Source: Calliphora vicina
Lineage: Eukaryota; Arthropoda; Insecta; Diptera; Calliphoridae
Reading direction: 5' to 3'
Length of the DNA stretch: 64,000 bases
Assembly: GCF_958450345.1 (NCBI RefSeq)
Contig: NC_088783.1
Location: 56,520,395-56,584,394 of the forward strand
A program made the position numbers and the translations under genes. The stretch's first letter is position 1. Each line of letters begins with the position of its first letter. The notes beneath the pieces were generated by a model that was given only the letters and a program-made list of their open reading frames with translations, did no database searches and had not been told where the DNA came from. Shown here one piece after another: positions 36,735-47,900 of the stretch.

Positions 36735-39305
36735 TTTATGACATTTTTCGGTCACAACATTTTCTGTTAAGTATGGAGGCTTGTTTTCCTAATTTTCCAA
36801 AAATTCATGTTTTTTCCATTTTTCTTCTAAAATAGTGGCCAGAATTGGCCAAAAATTACTCTAAGGTATAATTTCATCCGCTGAATCCGAAAATGGCATC
36901 AGAATTTTCCTAAGATTAATATTTCATATAAATCTTCGCAATTAGTAGGAAATACTAATCGGAGAAAAATTTTGAATGCATTTTCGGATTCAGCATGCAA
37001 ATTTATACCTTAGAGTCATTTTCGGCCAATTCTGGCCACTGGATTCCAAGATAAATGCAAAAAACATAAAATTCAGGAAAATTAGTGCTGTAAGCATGTT
37101 ACAGTTTTTATACAATAACATTTCTATGTTACAACATTTTATGTTAAGTGATGTCGACCAATATTCCTGAAATTAATGTTTTTTCCATTTTTCTTCCAAA
37201 ATAATGGCCAGAATTGGCTGAAAATGACTCTAAGGTATAATTTCATCCGCTGAATCCGAAAATGGCCTCAGAATTAGCCTAAGATTAATATTTCATATAA
37301 ATCTTGCCGATTGGTAAGAAATACTAATCGTAGAAAAATTTTTAATGCATTTTCGAATTCAGCATGCAAAATTATACTTTAGAGTCATTTTCGGCCAATT
37401 CTGGCCACTGGATTCCAAGATAAATGCAAAAAACATAAAATTCAGGAATATTAGTGCTGTAAGCATGTTACAGTTTTTATACAATAACATTTCTATGTTA
37501 CAACATTTTCTGTTAAGTGATGTTGACCAATATTCCTGAAATGAATGTTTTTTCCATTTTTCTTCTAAAATAGTGGCCAGAATTGGCCGAAAATGACTCT
37601 AAGGTATAATTCCATCTGCTGAATCCGAAAATGGCCTCCGAATTTTCCTAAGATTAATATTTCATATGAGTCTTGCCGATTGGTAAGAAATACTAATCGT
37701 AGACAAATTTTGAATGCATTTTCGGATTCAGCATGCGAAATTATACCTTAGAGTCATTTTCGGCCAATTCTGGACACAGGATTCCAAGAAAAATGCAAAA
37801 AACATAAAATTTAGTTAATTTAGCCAATTAGCGCCGTAAGCATGCTACAGTTTTTATACAATAACATTTCTGTTATGTGTGAAGTTCATGTTGATCAATA
37901 TTCCTGAAATTAATGTTTTTTCCATTTTTCTTCTAAAATAGTGGCCAGAATTGGCCGAAAATGACTCTAAGATATAATTTTGCATGCTGAATCCGAAAAT
38001 GGCATCAGAATTTGCCTAAGATTAATATTTCATAGAAATCTTCTCAATTTGCAAGAAATACTAATCTTAGAAAAATTTTGAATGCATTTTTGGATTCAGC
38101 ATGCAAATTTATACCTTAGAGTCATTTTCGGCCAATTCTGGCCACTGGATTCCAAGAAAAATGCAAAAAACATAAAATTCAGGAAAATTAATGCTGTAAG
38201 CATAGCATGTTACAGTTTTTATACAATAACATTTCTATGTTACAGCATTTTCTTTTAAGTGATGTTGACCAATATTCCTGAAATTAATGTTTTTTCCATT
38301 TTTCTTCCAAAATAATGGTCAGAATTGGCCGAAAATGACTCTAAGATATAATTTTGCACGCTGAATCCGAAAATGGCCTCAGAATTAGTCTAAGATTAAT
38401 ATTTCATACAAATCTTGCCGATTGGTAGGAAATACTAATCGTAGAAAAATTTTGAATGCATTTTCGGATTCAGCATGCGAAATTATATCTTAGAGTCATT
38501 TTCGGCCAATTCTGGCCATAGGATTCGAAGAAAAATGCAAAAAACATAAAATTTAGTTAAATTAGCCAATTAGCGCCGTAAGCATACTACAGTTTTTATA
38601 CAATAACATTTCTATGTTACAACATTTTCTGTTAAGTGATGTCGACCAATATTCCTGAAATTAATGTTTTTTCCTTTTTTCTTCCAAAATAATGGTCAGA
38701 ATTGGCCGAAAATGACTCTAAGATATAATTTTGCACGCTGAATCCGAAAATGGCCTCAGAATTAGTCTAAGATTAATATTTCATACAAATCTTGCCGATT
38801 GGTAGGAAATACTAATCGTAGAAAAATTTTGAATGCATTTTCGAATTCAGCATGCAAAATTATACCTTAGAGTCATTTTCGGCCAATTCTGGCCACAGGA
38901 TTCCAAGAAAAATGCAAAAAACATAAAATTCAGGAATATTAGTGCTGTAAGCATGATACAGTTTTTATACAATAACATTTCTATGTTACAACATTTTCTG
39001 TTAAGTGATGTTGACCAATATTCCTGAAATTAATGTTTTTTCCATTTTTCTTCTAAAATAGTGGCCAGAATTGGCCGAAAATGACTCTAAGGTATAATTC
39101 CATCTGCTGAATCCGAAAATGGCCACAGAATTTTCCTAAGATTAATATTTCATATAAATCTTGCCGATTGGTAAGAAATACTAATCGTAGACAAATTTTG
39201 AATGCATTTTCGGATTCAGCATGTAAAATTATATCTTAGAGTCATTTTCGGCCAATTCTGGCCACAGAATTCCAAGATAAATGCAAAAAACATAAAATTC
39301 CGTAT
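36735..39305. repeat. tandem array of about seven ~370-bp units with inverted arms
   Basis: The marker AATGCATTTTCGGATTCAGC or a close variant starts at about 36974, 37343, 37712, 38080, 38454, 38831 and 39200, a spacing of 368-377 bp. Within a unit, about 65 bp (for example 36974-37039) is the near reverse complement of a segment about 165 bp on (37204-37264): TCATTTTCGGCCAATTCTGG against CCAGAATTGGCCGAAAATGA. Each unit can fold into a long hairpin. Repeated 64-codon open frames here are by-products. It sits between the 3' ends of yin and ec. Confidence 0.95.
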
Positions 39306-40530
39306 TTTTGTTGTGTATGTTTAAGAAAGCTGTCCACATTTTTTCTATAACATTAACATACAAAGCAGTTAACATTATGAATTTGTTAAGTTAAGCCCTA
39401 AAATATGACAAATATTATGAACTCTTTTTTGTTTATCGTCATTTTTAATAAAAATTCACCATTTTACTATAACCCCCTAAGATATGCTTTAGAAAAGTTA
39501 AAATAACATCATATCATGAACTCAATATAGTAGTTAACTGTTACAGTTTACATTCAGCAATTAAACAGCCTAAAAGTATGTAACACATTATAATTATTAA
39601 AGAAAACTGAATATGTTAAATCTAACCCTGCATACATTTTTCTTATTTAATAATCTTTTTTTTTAAATTTTCCATTTTTGAAATAAAAAAAACATTTTTT
39701 AATTATTTTTTAACTGTAAAAAGAATATTTTATTTATTTTTTATAAAAAAAAATTATATGATTCATATTTACTTATTTTTTTTCATTCTTGCTGTGGATG
39801 CTTCAAACATCTCTTTTTATACTTTTTCATATTTTTTTTTTCTTGCAGGCTGTTGTTTTTTGCTGTAGGTTTGCTGTAAGCATATGGGATAAAAAACGTT
39901 ATAAAATGTATAATAAATGGTAAAATATAATAATCATATAAAAAAAAACTTAAATTTATATTAAAATAAAACTTAATTTTAAGGAAATAATAAAATAAAA
40001 AAAAACTATAAATAAGTTTAATATTAAATTAAAAAATATAAAACTGTTAATTTCATATAAAAGAAAAAACTGTTGCACAGTAGTCAATAAAATGAAACAA
40101 TTTGTTATTTTTATTTTTAATTTCGGTAAAATGGAAGGAAGCTCTTAAGAAATTAGAAATCTAAGTAAATTAGTAAATAGATTAAAGCTTAAAAAGCATT
40201 AGGAAAGCATGCATAGCAGGCTTGCAAATTATATATATATTTGTATACAAAATATTAAACTAAAATTACCTTTCCTGGCAGAAAGTAAGACCTTTTTTTT
40301 CTTTTTTTTTAACAACAAAAAATATCACATAGGAGATTTTTTTAAAAATATTTTTCAAAATTAAATACTTACCTTTACATATGTACAAAATGGGCTTAAT
40401 ATTTACATATGTATGTTTTTAATTTAGCGAAAATTTTCGTTGATACTAGCTTCATATGAGATTCTTTTTAACTTAGTTTTTTTTTTTTGAAAAAAAAGTA
40501 AAAATACTTAAATTTAGTTTAAAAAAGGTC
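39306..40530 (-). promoter_or_regulatory. ec: ec 3' UTR and flank
   Basis: Very AT-rich, no coding potential. The first canonical AATAAA on the - strand after the stop is at 40110-40115, about 420 bases downstream; an ATTAAA lies nearer, at about 40418. The true end is not determinable by eye. Confidence 0.4.
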
Positions 40531-43500
40531 TTATCTTCTATTGTTTAACATTTTCAAATAGTATTCGCAGTTGGTGCAATATTGTTGGGGTGCTATGACA
40601 TGCCGCTTTCGACACAGATTGCATTCGGCTGCTTTGGCCGAAGCCTTGACGATTGCATTGTTGTAGACTCGGGTGGGTATGGCAGTGACATTGACGGCAT
40701 TGGTGTCATTGCAGGGCAGGGTGTTAGCTTGTAATATCTGTTGTTGCTGCTGCTGCTGATTTGATATTGCCGGCAGTCCATGTTGTTGTAGTTGTTGCTG
40801 CTGTTGTTGTAGTAAAGAGGGTTTGGGCGGTAAACCATTGATGTTGTTAATGGACTCCATGGATTCACCTTTGGTTCCTGGTTCGAAACTAACTTTTTTA
40901 GTTTTGGTGGGTTGATTCTGTAAATGGTTGGGGTTGGTTTGAGGCAAAGTTAAATAGGGATTGTTAGGCTGTGTGTGGACTTGGGCGGGATTCAAGTGTT
41001 GGGGAGCTCGTTGGTAAGGTTCATTGGTGGGATAACCATGAGGCAGGGGTACTCTTTGATAGGGTGAGGGTATGTGTTGTTGTGCCGGTTGGGAGGGCTG
41101 ATCCAAGCCAGCTATGCCTGGATAATAGTTGGGGGCTTGTTGGGCGGCAGTTTGCTGCCTAGCCATGTTGTAATTTTGTTGCGCCTGTTGCTGCTGTTGT
41201 TGTAGTGTATGTGCTGCCAACATCTGCATATGTTGCTGCGCGGCAACATTAGCGATGCCGCTCATACTTGTGCGTGGCACCATTTGTGTATTAACTGGGG
41301 CAGGTTGTTGTTGCTGTTGTGAATGTTGTTGATGTGTGATTTGTGCTTCATTGTGATGTGACATAGTATTGCTTGCAGCATTTTGTAGCTGTTGTTGCTG
41401 CTGCAGGCGATAAATGTCGCTGATGGGTGTGTAAACCTGGCCCGTGGGTAGTTGTTGTGCGGGTTTTTGCATTTGCTGCTGCATTATTAATTGCTGTTGT
41501 TGCTGCTGCTGCATTTGCTGTTGCTGCTGAATTTGCTGCTGCTGCAGCCTTAAAGCCTCCATTTGTGGTCTTTGCAATTGTACATAACGTTGCATGTCTT
41601 GCTGGCTGGTCAAGGAAGCCCTTCTCTCTGCTCCCAACATGGGAGATTGTTGTGGCTGATTAGCTGCAGTCACTTGCTGATGTTGTATATTTCTTGTGGG
41701 AGCCTCTGTTTGTAGTCTCATAATGTTTTGTTGCTGCTGCTGTATCATTTGTGCTGTCACCTTATCATTGGGATTTTGGGCGGTTCTAAGAACTCTTTCC
41801 AATATAGGATTCGGTATGAAATCATCATCTTCCTCATTGTCGGCTGTGGCCACCAAAATAACCTGATCGCAAAAAGAAACACTTTTCTTTTTTACTCTTT
41901 TAACCGGGGCTGCTGGATTTCCACCAGGTTGGGCACTGTTCAAAGTTTGTTGCACCATATTATTGAGCAACTCCACCTCTCTGATCTCCTCGGCAATTTG
42001 GTTTTGCGAGATGTCATATTTCGGTTTGGGTAAGATGTTATTAAGGGCCTGTTGTCTCTGCTGCAAGGCTGGTGGTGGTGGCCGTTGAGGCAAACAATCC
42101 ACCTCATCATTCATTTGATTACGCGCATTTGTGGGTTTGGCATTTAAAAGTTCTTGAGAACCAAAGGCTCGCATAGGACTGGGTGATTGATGTTGTTCGT
42201 AGCGTTGTGCCATGCTTTGCACATTGGTGAGTTCTTGCTGTCTTTGCAATTGCTTAGATTGCAGCTCTCTTAGCCAGGAGTTTTCGTTGGCATTCATTTG
42301 ATTAAAGGTGGGTGTATTGGCGTGTTCTTTGCGCATGTTCATCATGTGTTTTCTCTGCTGCAGTTGGGCCAATATAGAGGTGGTGCCCTCCATTGACTCC
42401 AAGGTTCTTTGTTGTTTGTTGGCTGCCTCCAAGGCTTGAATTTGATTGATTTGTTGGTTGAGAGGTTCCATGTCAATTTCGGGGGGTGGTGGTGGAAAAT
42501 CTTCACTGGCCTGGCGTGAATGAGACACGGAGTGTGGCGGACTGGGATAAGGAGGCAATTCCAAAGGCGGTGGTGGTGGAGGAAAATCTTGTGAGTCTTG
42601 TCTGCCATGTTGTGATGGAACCACTAAACCATCTACCTCATCTACTGCCTGTTCGGAAGTATGGTTTAATTTATATTGTTGCTGTTGCTGCTGCTGCTGT
42701 TGGTACAGCTGCTCCTTAAGCGGACTTTGTTCGGAATGCACTTGAGCACAGGTTGTTATAATGGTCTGGCAGGAATCCTCACTTATGGAGGTGTTCGAAC
42801 TCATGGCCGAAATATTCGATAAGTTGGCCTCATGATGGAAATGCTGCATTAAGGCGGCATCTTGTTGCTGCTGCAAAGCCAATTGTTGCTGCAGTTGTTG
42901 TTGTGTTAAAGTTGAAGAGGTTCTCATGGGTGGTGGTGGTGGAGCCACTTTGGCCACCACGGTTAACTGACGGCCACTGCCATGGAAGCTCTTACGCATT
43001 AATTTACTTCTCTCCAAATTGGGATTGGCTGTCGAGCCATTATTGGCTGCAGGATCACGGAAATCAAAATGACCCTCTGATATATAACCACTCATGGAGT
43101 TCTTAAGCTGCAAACCTACCACCGAATCATCTACGGTAGCAGTTAAAGGAGCTGCAGCAATAGCAGCCTGTGCAGCATTGGCCACCTCATCGCCGGCCTC
43201 TGTTAAATCAGGCATAGATCTATTCTTGCGTCTAATTAAACCGCCCATTAACAACTTGCGTCTTATTTTATGTTGCTTCTTGCCATTCTTATCCTTTTCC
43301 TTTTTCTCATCTTTATCTTCCTTGTGCTTCTTCAGGGTATCCTTGGCATTAACCAATAAAGTCTCTGTAAGCGAAAATTCTCTAGTGATTTTATTACGAT
43401 CCTCACTGCGACTTCTTTTGTCTTTATCTTGTTTGCTGCTGTTGCGCCCAAATAAAGAACGTCCTTCTCTTTCGGGTTTGGAGGGTGATGGCTCATATTC

Positions 43501-44946
43501 TATATTGTCTACCTCATTGGAAGCCGAGGCAGTTATCAAAGCCTTAAGAGGGCTCTTCTTTTTGGGTAAGGTGGCATAAATTTCTATGGATTTATTGTTG
43601 CTGGCTGTGGGTGAGTTAATGCTGTTCAAGGCTGTTTGTGCCGGACTCTTCTCCAAAGTTTTGTCTTTGCTATTTTGGCGGACATGTCTTATGACACTGC
43701 TGGTGCTACCCTCACGCATGTGTTTCATTTCGGGCATGGCATCCATTTCGGCACCCTTTTCAATTAAAATACGGCGATGCAACGAACGAGCTCTCATCAC
43801 ACAAGTATTGTGTTTCATGCGAGCAAAAGTCATGGTATGAGGATTGCTGTAGGGAGCATCCATGGCTGCTCGGGCTCTACCGGCGGCAGCATTACACAAC
43901 ACCAAAGCAGTTTCTAAATCATGAGATTCTTCCAAAATGCGGGATTTCTCTAGCAACTGATCAGCCTCATGGCACAATTTCTCACAGTCTCCGGTTAAAA
44001 CTACGGAGGGAGAAGCTTCTGGTATTTTGGCCAATTGAGGATTCAACGGATGCTTGGGTGGATAAGAGTCCGTAGAACTCAAAGAGAATGAATCATAGCC
44101 GGGATCATAAGGCAAACCATTGCGTGTGGGACTTTGTGGCACCGCAGAGGCCGAACGTTGTTTGCCCACCATATACAAATAGGGATTATCCAGGGTAGTG
44201 GAAGAAGCTGAACTGGCTGAATTGCGATCACCTGACCAATTCCCCGAATCACGGCGTCTAGGTTGATTTAAATGCTCTGGTATGGTTAAGCCATCACTAG
44301 GAGGTGATGAAGAATTGGTAGAGGATGTTGTAGAAGAGGCCGAGGAGCCCGAAACATGGCCGGATTCTGCACTATGGCTTCTTTGCAGCTGTAAATGCTG
44401 CTGATGTTTGCGTGCCAATTGGGCATTCAAAACAGCCTCCAAAGATTTGCGCTGATGATAACTGGTCATGGCAGAAATTTCTTTTTCATCTTGTTGGAAG
44501 ATTTTATCTTGTATTATGCTCAAATTCTGATATTGGGCATTTAGAACATGTTCCACGGTTTTGCGACTGATATAGGAATCAGTTTCATCATTGTTGAGAG
44601 CATTCATATGGGCCACATTGTTGTCTTGAGGATTCTGGGGGAAAATATTATTTTGTATAACGCTTAGATTTTGATAATCATTGGGCACTCGTAAAGGAGT
44701 GGGTGTAATGGCACGTCTGGTATTGCCCAATTGTGGTTTCTCGGGACTGGGTGTTATGGCTCTTCTAACATTAGGCGATTGCGAGTTATGAGCCAATTCT
44801 TGCATATACTGGGCCGAAGACATTTGTGTGGAGGGATTATTATTGGGATTATTCGATTGAGGCTGGGGTACAGCATACAGCAAAAGTAAAGGTTGATAAC
44901 GACCACGGCTACACTTGTCTACAACACCTTCCCAATGGGGACCAAC
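40531..44946 (-). CDS. ec: ec last coding exon: end of USP domain and long disordered tail
   Basis: 1,471 codons plus TAA. It opens after TCTCCCCAG with VGPHWEGVVDKCSRGRYQP and LLLLYAVPQ, the end of the USP fold. Residue numbers below are for the 1,739-aa form. Early on come two RRAITP(S/T)P copies and two YQNLS copies. A helical block from CEKLCHEADQLLEKSR to about RRILIEKGAE (589-668) matches a segment conserved in USP54. Then come a Lys-rich region, runs of glutamine, proline stretches (two DFPPPPP motifs near 1055 and 1084), KKSVSF (about 1289), TKKVSFEPG (about 1619) and a terminal CNLC...CTNC pair (about 1710-1728). An open frame that appears to start at 44883 begins mid-exon at a TTG and is not a real start. 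Confidence 0.95.
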   Translation of the reverse strand, partial: VGPHWEGVVDKCSRGRYQPLLLLYAVPQPQSNNPNNNPSTQMSSAQYMQELAHNSQSPNVRRAITPSPEKPQLGNTRRAITPTPLRVPNDYQNLSVIQNNIFPQNPQDNNVAHMNALNNDETDSYISRKTVEHVLNAQYQNLSIIQDKIFQQDEKEISAMTSYHQRKSLEAVLNAQLARKHQQHLQLQRSHSAESGHVSGSSASSTTSSTNSSSPPSDGLTIPEHLNQPRRRDSGNWSGDRNSASSASSTTLDNPYLYMVGKQRSASAVPQSPTRNGLPYDPGYDSFSLSSTDSYPPKHPLNPQLAKIPEASPSVVLTGDCEKLCHEADQLLEKSRILEESHDLETALVLCNAAAGRARAAMDAPYSNPHTMTFARMKHNTCVMRARSLHRRILIEKGAEMDAMPEMKHMREGSTSSVIRHVRQNSKDKTLEKSPAQTALNSINSPTASNNKSIEIYATLPKKKSPLKALITASASNEVDNIEYEPSPSKPEREGRSLFGRNSSKQDKDKRSRSEDRNKITREFSLTETLLVNAKDTLKKHKEDKDEKKEKDKNGKKQHKIRRKLLMGGLIRRKNRSMPDLTEAGDEVANAAQAAIAAAPLTATVDDSVVGLQLKNSMSGYISEGHFDFRDPAANNGSTANPNLERSKLMRKSFHGSGRQLTVVAKVAPPPPPMRTSSTLTQQQLQQQLALQQQQDAALMQHFHHEANLSNISAMSSNTSISEDSCQTIITTCAQVHSEQSPLKEQLYQQQQQQQQQYKLNHTSEQAVDEVDGLVVPSQHGRQDSQDFPPPPPPLELPPYPSPPHSVSHSRQASEDFPPPPPEIDMEPLNQQINQIQALEAANKQQRTLESMEGTTSILAQLQQRKHMMNMRKEHANTPTFNQMNANENSWLRELQSKQLQRQQELTNVQSMAQRYEQHQSPSPMRAFGSQELLNAKPTNARNQMNDEVDCLPQRPPPPALQQRQQALNNILPKPKYDISQNQIAEEIREVELLNNMVQQTLNSAQPGGNPAAPVKRVKKKSVSFCDQVILVATADNEEDDDFIPNPILERVLRTAQNPNDKVTAQMIQQQQQNIMRLQTEAPTRNIQHQQVTAANQPQQSPMLGAERRASLTSQQDMQRYVQLQRPQMEALRLQQQQIQQQQQMQQQQQQQLIMQQQMQKPAQQLPTGQVYTPISDIYRLQQQQQLQNAASNTMSHHNEAQITHQQHSQQQQQPAPVNTQMVPRTSMSGIANVAAQQHMQMLAAHTLQQQQQQAQQNYNMARQQTAAQQAPNYYPGIAGLDQPSQPAQQHIPSPYQRVPLPHGYPTNEPYQRAPQHLNPAQVHTQPNNPYLTLPQTNPNHLQNQPTKTKKVSFEPGTKGESMESINNINGLPPKPSLLQQQQQQLQQHGLPAISNQQQQQQQILQANTLPCNDTNAVNVTAIPTRVYNNAIVKASAKAAECNLCRKRHVIAPQQYCTNCEYYLKMLNNRR

Positions 44947-47900
44947 CTGGGGAGAAAATTATTTGTATTAGTTTTTGGGAATTTTTAATTTGTTTGTTTA
45001 AGACTTACCTCTTTGACATTGGCATCATCAAAATAAACCCATACCTTGAGTTTGGTATGGAAAAAGAAGGTGGTATAGTGTTTGCCGTAGTAGGAAACAA
45101 TGCCTACCAATTCATGTTGTACATTTTGAGCCCATCTTTGTTCGGAGACCTGATGAAAGACATCCGATAGTCTCAAGTTGGTGCCTACTGCTTTCAAAAC
45201 AGAATGCACTTGTTCGGCTGCAGGTCTTTCTGAATCCCAAACTATGCCTATAGAAACCACGTCGGGTCGGTTTAAGAGAGCACGGCAAATGCCTATTTTG
45301 GCACCACAAGAGTTCTGCAAATAATAAAAAAATAGAAAGGTTATACATTTGTCTACATCAAATAAAAAAAGCTTCATACATTTAATGAACAAATACAATT
45401 TTTTTTAAAGAACTTTCGATGATATCTCACATATACTTTATTTCATTTAAATTTAAAGATAGGAAGCTCTTAATGAAACACCCTTTATATCTGGATTATT
45501 AAGTCAGTAATATAGACAATATGGATATCAAATGATAGTCATTTCTAGGACCAGACCAACGAAGTATATAACGCCATTGAAATTCAGAACTGAACTAGAA
45601 CTGAACTAGAACTGAACTAGAACTGAACTAGAACTAGAACTAGAACTGAACTAGAACTGAACTAGAACTGAACTAGAACTAGAACTGAACTAGAACTGAA
45701 CTAGAACTAGAACTGAACTAGAACTGAACTAGAACTGAACTAGAACTGAACTAGAACTGAACTAGAACTGAACTAGAACTGAACTAGAACTGAACTAGAA
45801 CTGAACTAGAACTGAACTAGAACTGAACTAGAACTGAACTAGAACTGAACTAGAACTGAACTAGAACTGAACTAGAACTGAACTAGAACTGAACTAGAAC
45901 TGAACTAGAACTGAACTAGAACTGAACTAGAACTGAACTAGAACTGAACTAGAACTGAACTAGAACTGAACTAGAACTGAACTAGAACTGAACTAGAACT
46001 GAACTAGAACTGAACTAGAACTGAACTAGAACTGAACTAGAACTGAACTAGAACTGAACTAGAACTGAACTAGAACTGAACTAGAACTGAACTAGAACTG
46101 AACTAGAACTGAACTAGAACTGAACTAGAACTGAACTAGAACTGAACTAGAACTGAACTAGAACTGAACTAGAACTGAACTAGAACTGAACTAGAACTGA
46201 ACTAGAACTGAACTAGAACTGAACTAGAACTGAACTAGAACTGAACTAGAACTGAACTAGAACTGAACTAGAACTGAACTAGAACTGAACTAGAACTGAA
46301 CTAGAACTGAACTAGAACTGAACTAGAACTGAACTAGAACTGAACTAGAACTGAACTAGAACTGAACTAGAACTGAACTAGAACTGAACTAGAACTGAAC
46401 TAGAACTGAACTAGAACTGAACTAGAACTGAACTAGAACTGAACTAGAACTGAACTAGAACTGAACTAGAACTGAACTAGAACTGAACTAGAACTGAACT
46501 AGAACTGAACTAGAACTGAACTAGAACTGAACTAGAACTGAACTAGAACTGAACTAGAACTGAACTAGAACTGAACTAGAACTGAACTAGAACTGAACTA
46601 GAACTGAACTAGAACTGAACTAGAACTGAACTAGAACTGAACTAGAACTGAACTAGAACTGAACTAGAACTGAACTAGAACTGAACTAGAACTGAACTAG
46701 AACTGAACTAGAACTGAACTAGAACTGAACTAGAACTGAACTAGAACTGAACTAGAACTGAACTAGAACTGAACTAGAACTGAACTAGAACTGAACTAGA
46801 ACTGAACTAGAACTGAACTAGAACTGAACTAGAACTGAACTAGAACTGAACTAGAACTGAACTAGAACTGAACTAGAACTGAACTAGAACTGAACTAGAA
46901 CTGAACTAGAACTGAACTAGAACTGAACTAGAACTGAACTAGAACTGAACTAGAACTGAACTAGAACTGAACTAGAACTGAACTAGAACTGAACTAGAAC
47001 TGAACTAGAACTGAACTAGAACTGAACTAGAACTGAACTAGAACTGAACTAGAACTGAACTAGAACTGAACTAGAACTGAACTAGAACTGAACTAGAACT
47101 GAACTAGAACTGAACTAGAACTGAACTAGAACTGAACTAGAACTGAACTAGAACTGAACTAGAACTGAACTAGAACTGAACTAGAACTGAACTAGAACTG
47201 AACTAGAACTGAACTAGAACTGAACTAGAACTGAACTAGAACTGAACTAGAACTGAACTAGAACTGAACTAGAACTGAACTAGAACTGAACTAGAACTGA
47301 ACTAGAACTGAACTAGAACTGAACTAGAACTGAACTACACCTATCTGAAAGTGTACATTGGTATAGGGTATATAAGCTTCGGTACAGCCGAATATAATAC
47401 TCTTAATTGTTTTATTTCTACTTACCGGACAATCTCTTATATCGCCCATATTGCCAGCCGCTCTTAACAATTGACCAAAAGTCAATTGCTGATGATTTTG
47501 CAAAGCCAATGAATTTTGTGAGGTTAAGGCTGAAGCCGAAACATAATGGACCATCTGCAATAAAACAAAAAATACATACATGGAATTAATTAAAATTTTA
47601 ATATAAAGAAATAAATCAGCTACAAAACTTAACACTAAATAGTGTAGGTTCATTGACAAAATTTTACTCTACATAAAGAAACCAACCATAATTGGTTGCT
47701 TAACACAAAATTTGAACTGTCATCAGGTTTATATTTGAAATATTTTGGTAACATTAGAAACAATCTAGTTATGAACATAATCAAAGCATATTTGAGACAA
47801 TAATTAAACAAATTAGACGCCGGAAATTTAACACCCACTTAGAGATACTAACATAACAAAGACTCTCTAGTAAATTTACTACAGAAAACCATAAAATGTT

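Noticed and set aside
36976..39027. Repeated 64-codon frames starting MHFRIQHA
   Set aside because: They are by-products of the 370-bp tandem units. Copies with small indels lose the frame, and no splice or start context supports coding.
43094..43579. 161-codon + strand frame and other + strand frames inside 40531-44946
   Set aside because: Shadows of the ec coding exon on the opposite strand. The residues reflect the glutamine and serine codons of ec read backwards.
44881..44883. Apparent start of a 1,450-codon frame
   Set aside because: The codon is TTG, and the frame continues upstream through conserved USP sequence to a good acceptor at 44947. It is mid-exon, not a start.
45112..45348. 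Second minus-strand frame (78 codons) over the ec His-box exon
   Set aside because: Wrong frame of the same exon; the conserved USP motifs lie in the other frame.
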